Assembly: GCA_021396245.1 (NCBI GenBank)
Contig: WNYE01000061.1
Location: 1-64,000, forward strand
Direction of reading: 5' to 3'
From: Sporothrix humicola
Taxonomy: Eukaryota; Ascomycota; Sordariomycetes; Ophiostomatales; Ophiostomataceae
DNA: 64,000 nt
Shown: positions 1 to 11,160 of the stretch, one piece after another
Position numbering within the stretch: position 1 is the stretch's first letter
How the letters are laid out: the number at the start of each line of letters is the position of its first letter
Program-made: the position numbers and the translations under genes
The notes under the pieces: generated by a model
Databases searched by the model: none
What the model was told of the DNA's origin: nothing
What the model saw: the letters and a program-made list of their open reading frames with translations, nothing else

Positions 1-3000
1 CGTGTTTTTGAAATCCTAAAAATGTAGCACCTAAAACTATAGTGAAACTTAAAGAAAATGTTAAAATAAAATGACTAATTTTATACGTAAATAAATACTT
101 AATACCGTAACCGTAGTAGAAGTAAAAATAAAAAAAGTAAAAGTATTAATATATTTTTTCGTTTACCGTCGAAAAGTAATAATAAAAATAAAAATTAACT
201 TTTATAAACTTTAATTAAAGTTAACTTTATTATTATTTTTTTCGTTTTAAGTTTTTTTAACGTAATATTTATTATAATAAACGTAATAATCGATAATTTT
301 TAACCGTTAATTATAAATAATATAACTTAATAACCTATTACGAACCCAGCTTTTAATACCGTTTTTATAATATTCGTGACTTTTTAATAATATTAAATAA
401 CGTATATAATTTTTACGACTACCGGGATTTTTAATTACGACTTAATTTTTTTTAACTCCGGTTTTTTTACTTATAAATTTAATAATATTAAGTAGTTTAA
501 CGGTTTTAAACGATTAATTAACTTATAGTTTTTCTTTAATTTAAACGACGGTATACGTAAAAAAAAGATTAAAAGTAAAGTTAGTTTTAAAACCGTACTA
601 AAAAACGACGTTATAAATAAAGTACTTTTTAACGATACTATTTATACTTTTTAAAGATTAATTAATATCGTTTTTACCGGTACTTTTAAAGAAAAAAGTA
701 TAAAAATCGATCTTAAAAATAACGTGGTTTTTACGCCGTAAAGTTAATTTTTTTAAAAGATTATATAAAAGAAAAAAGTTTTTTTTTTACGTAACGTAAT
801 TTTTACTTTGAAAAAAACTTTAAATATTTTTATAATGTTTATTAACTACGATATTATATATAAGCGTTTTTTTTATACGAATATTAATACCGTTAAACGC
901 GCCGTGAAAAACGTAAGTATTACTTTTACCGGTGAGTTTATACGTTATTATTATAACTATAATTTAGTTAAATTATAAAAAGTTATAAATAAACGTTAAA
1001 ACGATAACCTTCGAGTATTAAAATATTTTATACGCGTTAATGTAATATTTTATAAAACTGGATTTAAAAATATACGATATTTCGTATATTTTTTCGACGT
1101 TTATTTCGGTTTTAAATAAATTACTTTTTTACGTATAAAAAACGAGGTTTTTACGAAGTTAAAAAAGTTCGTAATATATTTCGAGCGTTAAATAAACTTT
1201 AAAGTATATATTATTAGCCTTAACGACGGTACCGAATTCGGTTAAAGTAACGAATAGTAGTATAAAAGAAACTTTAAAACGTAATTTTACGAAATAAATA
1301 TTATTATTAAGTTAATAACGGTTTATATACTTTTATTAAATAACTTTTTAAAAATTAATAACAAAATTATCGTAACTATAACCTACGCGTCTTTAAAAAA
1401 TATTAACTTACCTTTTATTTTATAACCTTTTACCGTTAATACGGTTATTATAACGTTAAACTTTTTACTCTCTCGCCGTAACCTTAACAACGAGGCGTTT
1501 TAAAAACGTTTATATAAAACACTCGGTATACCGAAAAACTTTTACGAACCATACATTAATTACTTTCGTATATACGGTTATAACGTATACGTATACTTTA
1601 AATAAATATATAAAAAAAAAACGAACCGTTTTATTTCTTAAGGCGTTATTAATTAACTCGTAAGTTATAATAGTTTACACGGCCGTATTTATTATATTTA
1701 CTTTTCGATAACGAAAAAAATATTTAAAACTTTATTTATAAAGTTTTACGAATCTTTTTTTTTTTTTATACTCGAAGAAAATAATATTATCGTTAATAAC
1801 GTAAACTTCGTAAAAAATTAAATTTTTTTTAGTATTGGTTAAAGTAAACCGTTACTCGTTTTTACGTTTACGCCGATTAAAAAGTAAAAGATTATTATAG
1901 CCGAAGATTTTATTATAAATAAGTATATAATACGGTATTAACTATCGGTTTTTATTATTTTATTAACTTTTATTACCCCTTTAACTTAACAAATTACTTT
2001 TTTATTTTTAAAACTTACGTTTATACTAAATTTACCGATTCGTTTAACCGTAACACCGCCCGTATACGTACCTTCGAAAATAAAAATTAAAAATTTACCG
2101 TCTTACGATACTAATAATTTTAATAATATACGAAAAAAACTTTTTTTTATACTTTAACACGGCCTTATAAACGACATAACCGTCGCCTCGGCCTTCCTCA
2201 ACGAGCCCACGGTCGTCCCACGACCTTCGACGCCGTCGCGTTTTAAAACGCCACCCACGATACAATTAAATATCGGTACTTTTGTTATTATATTATTTCG
2301 ATAGTCTTTCGTTAACCCTTTTATAACCGACGAAATTAACATTAAACTTTAACCTCCGAAACGCTCGGTACGTTTTACGAGCTTACGTATCGACTATAAA
2401 ACTTATTAAAATATAAATAAAAAGTAACTTTTACGCGAGTTTATAAACAATAAACTTATATTAACACTCGTATTATTTATATACGAAATATAAACTTTTA
2501 GTATAACCTTGGTAGTATAAAAAACGAAACTTAGTTATATTATTGAATTTTATTAAAAAAAAACTTAAGTTAATAACGTTTACGTAATAATAATCGAAGT
2601 AAATAAAACTTTTTACGTTAACCTTTTAATCTTTAAAATATATAAATAAACGTTACGATTTATTAACTACAAATAACGTTAACTTTTAACTATACAAAAA
2701 TAACTTAATAGTTTTAATAAACTAAACGCGTAAAATTTAATTTTATAATGCTTTAGTATAACCGTATTATTAAAAAAATAAATATACGTAAATAAAAAAA
2801 ATATAATAAAAGTTAAATAAGTTATTTACGATAATAAAAAACTAAACTCGTAATTTAACGGTAATACTTTCGCCGTAATTATATCAACAATAATAATAAA
2901 AATATTTTTAACCTACGTAATATATTATAACTTTAAACTAATATAATATAACTTTATAACCGTTTTTTTTAACGTAAAAATACTAATAAATAATATAATA

Positions 3001-4340
3001 TACGTTAAGCCACTAAAAAAACTTATTAACAATAAAGAATATATTTATTTCTTTAAACGAGCTTTATATAACTTTTTACGTAACTTAAAGTAGTGGTTTA
3101 ATATTATTTCGCCACTTATGTAAACTTTTGGTTTTTTCGTTTATAACTTTAACTTATACTTTTTTAAAAATAACGTAACCGGTAACCTTATATTTATATA
3201 CGTTAATGATTTACTTATAGCCGGTTTATATAAATACCGTTTTAAAGTTTTCGGCGAAGCTTTAAGTAAATATTTCGAATTATATATTATAAGTAATATA
3301 AAAACTTTTTTAGTATATAATATTACGAAAAATAAAATTAAAAAAACTTTTTTTTTAACGTAATAACGTTACGTTAATTATATTATTTATAAATTTAAGT
3401 ATAACGACTATAATATTATTAATAACTTATAGCTTTTAAGTTTTACTTTATTTAACGTTTAATAAATCGATACGTTAAATTATAACTTTTATATTAAATA
3501 AACCGGTTTAGTTAATTACTTTACCGTATTATTATAACTTAATATTTTTTTTACCGTCTTTCGCTTTTACGGCGGTAACCGAAGTTTTTCTTTAACCTAT
3601 TAATAACTTTTAAAGTACTTTTTTTAATATTTAAAAACCACGAAATCTTACGCGATTAAAATTTATATACTCGATATACACTTTAACGGTATTTTACACT
3701 TTATCGGTTATACCGATGTTACTTTCGTAAATAACTTACTATCGAAGTATTTTATCGATACTTTCGTAATTATAATAAATGACGTTTCGGTATTTTAAAA
3801 AATAAAAAAATAATCTTTCGTTACCTTTTTATTAATAAAAACTAAATTTATTAACTTTACACTTATTACTAAAGCTTTATAATAAGTTAACGAAATTTTT
3901 TTAAATTTAAATAACGAAATAACGCCGTTATTATTACTTTTTACCGATAATATTAATACTTTCTTTATATACTTTAACTTTTATAAAAAAACTTACATAA
4001 AGTATATTAATATTCGTTATAAATAAATTATTAAATAAACGAAAACTAATAAGTTCAATATACGTTATTAACCCAGTACAAATATAATAACTAACGGCCT
4101 CACGAAGCCTTTAAAAAACAACAAATTTATAAAGTTTATTAACCTCTTAAACTTATCGAAATCAATACCTAAATAAAATAAATATTACAAAATTACATAA
4201 AAAATTTATTTTCCCCCCTAAAGTTTTTATTTTATACCACGTAATAACACCAATCGTAAAAAATTTCGATTTAACATTTTAACCTCATTTTACATAAAAC
4301 AAAATCTTATTTTATATATAAATTAACACTAGTTAAAAAT
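1..4340 (+). mobile_element. RIP-degraded Ty1/copia-type LTR retrotransposon, left end outside window
   Basis: The whole stretch is extremely AT-rich. Through most of it the dinucleotides CpA and TpG are nearly absent, while TpA is abundant and CpG survives, which is the classic outcome of RIP (CpA to TpA on both strands). Base composition returns to normal at about 4340. Reading + frame 1 gives the copia order integrase, reverse transcriptase, RNase H, ending with a typical copia C-terminus near 4176. The piece after 4176 is probably 3' untranslated region and part of the 3' LTR, but with no second LTR in view its borders cannot be set. The 5' part (gag, protease, 5' LTR) is either left of the window or too altered to read. 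What is known: RIP acts on repeated DNA during the sexual cycle in Pezizomycotina. Confidence 0.93.
1000..4176 (+). pseudogene. copia pol remnant (integrase, reverse transcriptase, RNase H)
   Basis: All recognisable motifs lie in one frame. Integrase: the degraded core NDGTEF at 1222-1239 and the LPF...L*PFTVNT block after 1387, matching the copia region preceding the end of the integrase core. Linker: 2161-2270, a GC-richer proline-rich patch. Reverse transcriptase: ALYNFLRNLK near 3060 and the active-site block IYVNDLLIAG at 3196-3225, where the usual YVDD has become YVND through G-to-A change. RNase H: FIGYTDVTF at 3700-3726 and a degraded DRKSTSG...SKKQ block after it, then YIKYINIRYK near 4000 and GLTKPLKNNKF near 4096-4130. 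Stops are those expected from RIP of Gln and Trp codons. No frameshift is seen between 1222 and 4176, so the copy was probably intact when mutated. It cannot be functional. Confidence 0.9.
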
Positions 4341-4379
4341 ACCGTTTGATTGGCCCACCGGGCAAAGGCTAAAAGGCAG

Positions 4380-4498
4380 TGTTGGGCTAAAGGTTACGTA
4401 ACCCTAACGCTATAGATTTAGCCCTGCCCGGGAGCCACAAATTCTAGCATTCTCGCCTCCTCTCTATGTAACATTTCTTCTGTGCCTATGGCCCAACA
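4380..4498. repeat. 119-bp unit with 8-bp terminal inverted repeats
   Basis: The segment starts with TGTTGGGC (4380-4387) and ends with its exact complement GCCCAACA (4491-4498). Inside are a second inverted pair, GGGCTAAA (4384-4391) and TTTAGCCC (4417-4424), and a perfect 12-bp palindrome GGTTACGTAACC (4392-4403). It is preceded by a purine-rich stretch. This could be a short solo LTR (TG...CA ends), a miniature inverted-repeat element or chance. It is not RIP-mutated although it lies 40 bp from the RIP boundary, so it is unlikely to be the LTR of the neighbouring copia. No target-site duplication is visible. Confidence 0.35.
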
Positions 4499-6476
4499 TG
4501 ACAAGAGTCAGCCAACCGTGTTGCTCACTGGCTATATATAGCGATGACGATGTTCCGAGGAAGGAGGTTGCAGTGCTTCTTTCCTCTCCAATTGAAAGCG
4601 TAAGAGCGGATGAGGAAACAACAGACTGAAGTAGCCAGGCTGGTGCAAAGGGAAGCTACAAGTTGGATGGTATCAACGAGAACAACAAAATCGCTGGCTG
4701 TGGTGATGAGAAAACAAAGCGTTGTGAAAAGTACAGCGGAATCTCCCGAGTGGTTCTGACCTTGCGTCGTGAGGAGACAGAAAAAGGAAACAAAGAAGCC
4801 GAAAAATAAATAGAATAAACGTCAGACTGGTGGAAACGAATAAATTTTAATCGATAAAAAATTACTAAAATAAAATTTGGTGGAGAGAACAAGGCAGGTG
4901 GCGAGCGGTAACGATAATGTTGCCCGGTGTTAGTAGTATCAGTACATGAACTGCCCTGTAAGAGGGGGACTGTGCGAGCACTAATGCAGCATGCTCGGCG
5001 CCCAGAACGTGACTCTGGCCCGGCTGGCTCTCGTTCCGATACGGTGTGCGGGAGTGCAGCATTACCGAAAGAGGGCAAAGGGAGAAAGTGGCAGAGGTCA
5101 GGCGGCCAACCAGAGCGCGGGGAAATCGCCTCTACCTTCGATCTTAGGGCGAGTCGGGTGTGTGAGGAAAGAACGACAGGCGGGAAAATCGACATCATTC
5201 TACTAGGCAAAAAGCCAGACATGATTTCTGGCCCACTGCGCGCCCTTCTTATGGCACTGTGTCGCGTGTAGTCTCAGCCATTTGCATGTACATTCCCTGT
5301 ACACAGCGAACTGATTCCATCACACGAACGTGCTGCAGATGAGGGCAATGTGCTCGCTGGCCTTTAGGACCCGTCCAACGGGCGACTTGGCACATGGCTT
5401 GGCCGTTAATTTTTTTCATGCATCGGCGACCCTGACCGAGATGGGAAGGAACGGTTGTGATAGGACCATCAAGGTGTATGGGGAGAGCTGAGCTTCCGTG
5501 TACGGTGCGTTTTGCTGTCGTCACTCCCACTTCTGATGCACGTATACGGGACAGCGTACCTACTTTCGAGTTGCTCGTACGATGACATGCGTTGTTTTTG
5601 ACGATGTTGAATTTATCTACAGTGTGCGGAGTACTTCCTCTTATCCCTGGCCTGTCTCCCCCTTTAACTATCTCCTCGATACCTCGTCGCCGTCCTCATC
5701 CCCGTTCTCGTGTGTGTAACGGAGGTGCACCGGCATCTGCGAGAGCCGTTGACCGTTGACCGTTAGAAATAGTACGCCCGAGAGAGAAGTACCGGCTGCT
5801 GTTGGTGTTTCCCGATGTGTCCCAGTGCGACAAGCACTTCCGGTGTGGAGTTGCAAAAGGACGGTACATCGTATCCCGTACCACGAGCCTGCAAATCGAC
5901 CAATTCTATTCGGTTGGAGGTCACCTCGTGTCGTTCCATCCGGGGTTGTCTGGGGTCTTGCGATCGGTCATCCTCTCCGATCTGACACCACTCCTCTCCT
6001 TCCTCTGTCTCCTTGGTTTGCCCTATGTTGAAGGCGGGCCAAGCATCCAAGACACGATGTCGTGGGAAATGCTTGTTTTGGCTTTGAGCATGTGCTACGC
6101 AGCAAGGCTGACGCGCGAACATGCGGAATATGCAAAATGAAAACAACGCCTGTGCAATGATGTGCTCCACGTGGGCTCCCGCCACACGCCCTCTTTTCTC
6201 CCTTAACTTCTTGCCATCCCCTCTCCTCACCTTCCCCTGTTCCTTCCCATCCCACTCGTTATCCAACTGAATCCCGCCCCTTCTTCTCTGCCTTCATCTT
6301 CCATTGCCCATCGTGCGTGTTGAAATATGCAAACCTGGGCACTCGCCTTCAGTGTGGTCGGTTTGTCCTTCGAACCCCCCTTCTCACCTCTCTTTCAAGG
6401 TTATCTTTGCATCCCCTCATGTGCTTTGTGTTGAATACGCTGACATCTCGTCTCATTCCTGTCCGTCCCTCTTCAT
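4499..6476. other. Intergenic, no gene recognised
   Basis: Normal base composition follows the RIP boundary. Several overlapping open frames on both strands (for example 4656-5222 minus and 5763-6266 minus) have no recognisable domain, no low-complexity protein pattern and no splice-joined continuation, so I treat them as chance. A TATATATA stretch lies at about 4533. The last 300 bp are the 3' flank of the minus-strand OPI3 gene. Confidence 0.6.
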
Positions 6477-7339
6477 TCACTGCTTCTTCTTGCTGTCCTT
6501 CTTGCCAGCCGCACGCTCCGCGTCGCGCTTGGCATAGATGCCAGCGGTGAAGGGGTTCTCGAACTGGAGGGCGACAAGGTACACGAACAGCACCCAGCCG
6601 GTTATAAGGATACCGGCGGGGCGGCTGTAGACGAGGGCCGAGCCCAGGAAGCTCAGGGTGCTGCCGTAGTACATGGGAGCGTCGGTGACGTTGAAGGGGA
6701 AGCCGGTGACAATGTCGTCCATGAGAATGCCAAAGTAGTCGCCGAGGAACGTGCCGGTGATGCCGAGCTGCCACGTGGACGAGATGACGAGGATGTTGCC
6801 CAGCGCGAGCAGGGCATAGCCGACGTAGGTCACCTCATCGGTGTCGAGGAGAGGGTGGATGGGCTGGTGGCGGAGGGCACGCTCGTAGAGGAAATCGCGG
6901 ACGATGCCAAGGGAGAAGATGGTCGCGGCCAGGAAGTAGCAGGCGGTCTGGGACTTGCCGCCGAACAGGCGGGTGAGGACCTTGTTGTGGTATTCTGGAA
7001 AGAGAGCAATGTTAGAGACTCTGCTTCGTTGGCCGGCAGGTAAAAGAAAAAGACCAGCTTGGTCGGCAGTATTGCATACCTTGTCTCGCGACGATGCTGT
7101 AGAAAAGTTAGCCAGGAACAGAACAAGAAGGGAATACGTCATGTGGAGACTTACTTCCAGAAAGTCGGGTTGAATGCAATCGAGGCGGCAGAGACTGGAA
7201 ATGTTAGCTAGACGTGTCCGTTGACAGCAAAAGGCCATCATCGGGTCATCGGACGAAAGAAGCCGACGGTGAGAAGAGACGAACTCAAGAGAGTCTTCTG
7301 GTTGAAGTCAACCAGCTCAGACAATTGGAAAGACGACAT
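6477..7339 (-). CDS. OPI3: Phospholipid N-methyltransferase (OPI3/PEM2 type)
   Basis: Predicted to carry out the last methylation steps from phosphatidylethanolamine to phosphatidylcholine with S-adenosylmethionine, in the ER membrane. Model, complement of: 7255-7339, 7155-7194, 7080-7096 and 6477-6994, giving 219 aa (yeast Opi3 is 206). The start MSSFQLSELVDFNQKTLL and the block FNPTFWNIVARQEYHNK, rebuilt across three introns, are typical of the family. Exon 4 carries the rest: FLAATIFSLGIVRDFLYE, the glycine-containing loop LALGNILVISSTWQLG, GITGTFLGDYFG, and the C-terminal FENPFTAGIY with a Lys-rich end. Several hydrophobic helices are visible. Exon 3 is only 17 nt. Introns 2 and 3 have good donors (GTAAGT, GTATGC) with CTAAC branch sites; intron 1 has a weaker donor (GTCCGA), so residues 28-31 are the least certain. 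It is transcribed divergently from the spermidine-synthase-like gene, 811 bp between starts. Confidence 0.92.
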
Positions 7340-8150
7340 AGCAAAGGATGCGGATGAGGTAGTACAGCTCGTGGTAGTGCAAGACGAAAATAGCAGATAT
7401 TGTAGTTGTAGAGAGATCGTGTGAGAAGAAAAAAGTAAAGAGAAAAGACAAAGTTCGGGAGCGGCAGATGGGAATAGGAAGCTTCTTGCTTCTCAACAAA
7501 AACAAACGGCAAGACAGGGCAGGTAATAAAATGCACGCAGCCCGCAACCTGTTTGTGTGTGCCGGTGACGCTATATGCCACGGGAAGGAGCTTCATTGGC
7601 TGAGAGCTCAGCTTTCTGTATCTAGAGTGGGGTCAGGTTGGGGCATTTGGGGGGCCGTTAGGCCTGTAGGGATTAGTGCGGTCCTTCACATGTTTTTGGC
7701 AGCTTCTCGCCTCCCTCTGGGGCATTTTTGGGCCTGGAGAGCGTCTTCAGGGGCTTTCCACTTTCGTTCCAGCGCCCCACCAGCTCCTTCTTCCCACTGG
7801 AAGCTCATGAAGCGGCGCTAACCAATTAGGGAGCTCACTCAACAGGCACCTTGAGCATCGTTCGCGTTTCAGAAACAGCCTTTTTACGTGTTCGTGGCCG
7901 CACTGCGATTCTTGCAACGGCATATATTTCTAGGCCAATCTATCTCGCGTCCATTCAACTGCTGGCTTTTATTGCCTATTCTCTCTTTTGCTCCTTACTT
8001 GCGCGTTCTACAGGCAACGGCTGGCCGTGCTGTGGAACTGAGCTGGTGATCTTTCAACTTTAGCTTCATTTCGTCATTGGCTGGCTCTATTTTGATTGTC
8101 ACCTACCAACATCTGCGTGGAACTTGTTCGGCACCGTCTCTGTCACCAAA
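7340..8150. promoter_or_regulatory. Shared divergent promoter region, OPI3 and spermidine-synthase-like gene
   Basis: An 811-bp gap between two divergent start codons must contain both promoters and 5' leaders. No coding frame here is convincing. The half next to OPI3 is purine-rich on + (pyrimidine-rich in the OPI3 sense), as is common in fungal 5' leaders. A TTCACATG sequence at about 7685-7692 resembles the core of the yeast inositol/choline element, but flanking positions do not fit and the factors are not known to be conserved here. Confidence 0.55.
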
Positions 8151-10026
8151 ATGGCACCCAAGAAAGCCTCCGCCGCCGCCGGCCGCGAGCCGAAGATACC
8201 TGACATCCCCGCCGACTCTTCGTTCACACCCGAAAGCTTCGAGCGCGAACTCAAGTCTCTCGCCGTCAAAGCCACGGAGGACACATGGGCTCGCGCAGCC
8301 CGCCGCGAGGCGTTGATCTATGGCCGCGTGGCAGCGCTCTTGGTACTGGCCGCCGCGTCAGCCAATGCATCTCTTGCGGCCATGTCTCCTGTTTATGGCG
8401 CTATCCCGGCCGGTCTGTGGCACTCGGTGCTCGTCGCATCGGCCTTGTTTACCGGATGGTCGTCGAACCTCTACTTGCGCCGGTCACTGCCTGCCAACAG
8501 GCCACTGGCCGTATATCTCCCGTTGATGGCTATCTACGTGCCCTTTGCGCAGTTTGTTCTGGCAAACGGCTACTACAGCTTCAGCACGCTCTTCGGCGCG
8601 CGATGGGGGCCAGTTATCGTCGAGGCACTGACGGTTTTCCCTCTGCTTGCTGTCACGGCTGCATGTGTTGCCACGGATCTCGAGGCTGCTACCGGAGTGG
8701 ACGAGGTGATTCGAATGCCGCGCTGGCTCGGCGACGCGATGCCTGGGATTGGCTCGTGGTCGTTCTTCCGTCTTGCTGAGAGCGCAACGGCTGTCGCTGG
8801 CACAGTTTCATCGTCGGCGCCCGCCGCCCTGCAATGGCTCTCCACGCGTGTCGCCAGTCAACTGGCTATTGCCTTCGGCTACGGAAGTATTGTTCGGCCG
8901 ACGCGTGTGCTCCTCCATACCATATTCCCGCTTTTGCACGCCCTCATCATGAACACGCATCTCGCTGGCAGCCCCTGGGCACTCACTGCGACGAACCGCG
9001 GACTGAAACCTGACGATTGGGTTGTACTTGACCGGCGTGAGTCAATTACTGGCTATGTTTCGGTTGTTGAGAATCTTTCACAGGGGTTCCGCGTGCTCAG
9101 ATGCGATCACAGCCTTCTTGGCGGCGAGTGGACGCGGTTCCCGGCGAATCCTGTGGCTGAGCCGATCTATGGTGTATTCGTGATGCTTGAGGCTGTGCGT
9201 CTGGTTGATGTGCCTGGCAAGGTTGAGCAAGACGCTGATGCCAAGGCTCTTGTTGTCGGCCTCGGCATTGGCACAGCACCGGCCGCATTTGTTGCACATG
9301 GTATCGACACTACAGTGGTTGAGATTGACCCGGCAGTGCACGACTTTGCAAGCCGCTACTTCCATCTGCCAGCAAACCACACCGCCGTCCTGGAAGACGC
9401 AGTTGGGTATACCGACAGGCTGGTGGCAGAACAGACCAGCGAGGCAGGCCACTTCGACTACATTGTGCACGATGTATTCACTGGAGGAGCTGAGCCCATA
9501 TCCCTCTTCACGCTTGAATTTTTGCAAAACCTACACGCCCTTCTGAAACCATCAGGCGTCATTGCAATTGTAAGTAAACAAGCATCATGGACCATGTCAG
9601 ACGCACGCTAATCCCTTTTAGAACTATGCCGGTGACTTTGCTTTGACACCAATCAAGGCCGTTATGCTCACAATCCGCACTGTTTTCCCGGCATGCCGCA
9701 TTTTCCGCGAGCATCCACGAGAGGCCGACAACTCGGGAGCTGACTTTGCAAACGTCGTAATTTTCTGTACAAAGAATGGCAAGCGTGACGCCGATATCAC
9801 GTTCCGCGAACCACGCAAGACCGATCTCCTCAACAGCGAGACCCGCAAGCACTTTTTGGTGCCAAAGTACGAAGTCGTGGATGCCGACTTTTTGTCAGAG
9901 GAGGAGACCCGCATTGTTCGCCGCAACGACACAGAACAGCTTGCGCAGTGGCACGCAGAGAGTGCACTTGGTCACTGGGCTGTGATGCGCAGGGTCGTAC
10001 CCGCCAAGGTGTGGGAAATGTGGTAG
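8151..10026 (+). CDS. Membrane-anchored spermidine/spermine synthase-fold protein
   Basis: Two exons, 8151-9569 and 9622-10026, joined in phase 0 across a 52-bp intron with a GTAAGT donor, giving 607 aa. The Met at 8151 is chosen for its context (CACCAAAATGGC); an in-frame Met at 8124 would add nine residues. After a short cytosolic N-terminus come about five to six hydrophobic segments (roughly residues 60-290), then a Rossmann-like domain of the spermidine synthase family: nucleotide loop GLGIGT at about 370-375, acidic strand end VVEIDP at about 389-394, and HDVFTGG around residue 440. Family members transfer aminopropyl groups from decarboxylated SAM, but soluble enzymes lack the membrane half. 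The usual catalytic acidic pairs are not clearly preserved, so the substrate is unknown. It converges on the FMN-binding gene with 212 bp between. An AATAAA-like signal lies at about 10076. Confidence 0.82.
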
Positions 10027-10238
10027 ACGGTGTAAGGTGTGTAAGATTTGTATGTAAATTAGAAATTTGACTGTAAATAAAAGCAAGCACTCTTTCGGTG
10101 TCTTTCCCCATCGATTGGGATCATGTCATTAAATACATAATTAAAAATCAAAAACAGTATGCTCGCAACAATTGTAGGGGCCTTAAACAACGAAATTAAA
10201 CCCACAATTCCAACGTGATTCATTCTTTGAAGAGCTCC

Positions 10239-11160
10239 TTAGTCATCTTGAGGATCTGTATCTTTCTTGCCATCTACAGGCTCAACAGCAGCCTCCACTG
10301 CCGTCGCAAGGGAGCTCGTATTGAAGTCTACCCGGAACTGCTCGAGGTACTCGGGAACTGGATTGATGCGATTGTACTCGGCCGGGATAGGCGTGCCGAG
10401 AGTTGTGTGCACCGGAAGCACACCAGCCCAGACGCTGTTCAGCACCGACTCGTCGTCCAGGTCACAACGATCATCGTGCGTGTTGCCCGTCCGGAACTTG
10501 GCACTGCCGGTCACAATGCGAACCTTGAGTACCGACGTGCTCTGCATCTCGGCATTGTTGGGCGGCACCCGTGTCTGTCTCCAGCGGTCTGGAACAACGC
10601 CGTTGGTGATTTGCTCCATGGCGTACAGCTTCTCGGGTACATCCGTAACAACGGTGGCATAGCCGAAAAGGACGGCCGAGCGGTAGTTGTACGAGTGTGC
10701 GTTGGGTGAGAGCGCCAGAACAAGGCCGTCAACGTGCGATGCGGCGATCGTTACTGGCAGACCAGCCGGCGTCTCGCCCTCTTTTGCTTCCTTGCCGTCC
10801 TCGGTCGCTGCCTTGGCCCGCGAAATGTTAATCAGCCGTGACGACACATACCCGTGGAGGTACAGGTCCAGCACATCGCCCAAGTCGGCGCTGGGCCGCT
10901 CAAACGAGCCCATGGCACCGATCATGGGTAGAACGGCCGGGAAGGGCGAGTTGTCTGGCTGAAAGGAGACATGAAGTAGCTGGGCCTCGTTGATGGTGGC
11001 ATGGATGGTCCTCAGAGCGTATGTAGCTTGTTAATGTTAGTGACAGGGTATCCCAAAATGTGAAGTCCGCAAGATTGAGATCGTGATGCTCACCCCGTGA
11101 ATTGTAACGCTTGACGGTATTGTGCACCTCCTTGGGGTAGGTCAACTCGTAGCGCGGCAT
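10239..11160 (-). CDS. FMN-binding split-barrel protein (pyridoxamine 5'-phosphate oxidase-like)
   Basis: Two exons, complement of 11094-11160 and 10239-11026, joined in phase 1 over a 67-bp intron (donor GTGAGC, branch CTAAC, acceptor AAG), giving 284 aa. The N-terminus MPRYELTYPKEVHNTVKRY leads into TIHATINEAQLLHVSFQ, then FPAVLPMIGAMGSF, LYLHGYVSSRLI, ASHVDGLVLALS and AHSYNYRSAVLFG. This order is characteristic of the fungal and bacterial flavin-nucleotide-binding group of the FMN split-barrel fold, whose members bind FMN in the cytosol and are mostly of unknown substrate. The last 20 residues are charged (Lys/Asp-rich). The enzyme activity cannot be named. The spliced junction restores a codon for Ala and is well supported by the conserved sequence on both sides. 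Confidence 0.85.

Noticed and set aside
4380..4498. Reading this unit as the 3' LTR of the adjoining copia element
   Set aside because: The copia is heavily RIP-mutated up to about 4340 and this unit is not; a true LTR should be mutated with the rest.
4656..5222. 188-codon open frame on the minus strand
   Set aside because: Overlaps open frames on the other strand, no domain or low-complexity protein pattern, no splice-joined extension; read as chance.
5763..6266. 167-codon open frame on the minus strand with Cys and Gln-rich parts
   Set aside because: No recognisable family and competing frames on the + strand of similar length.
7685..7692. TTCACATG resembling the yeast inositol/choline-responsive element near OPI3
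   Set aside because: Both flanking consensus positions fail and conservation of the factors in this lineage is not established.
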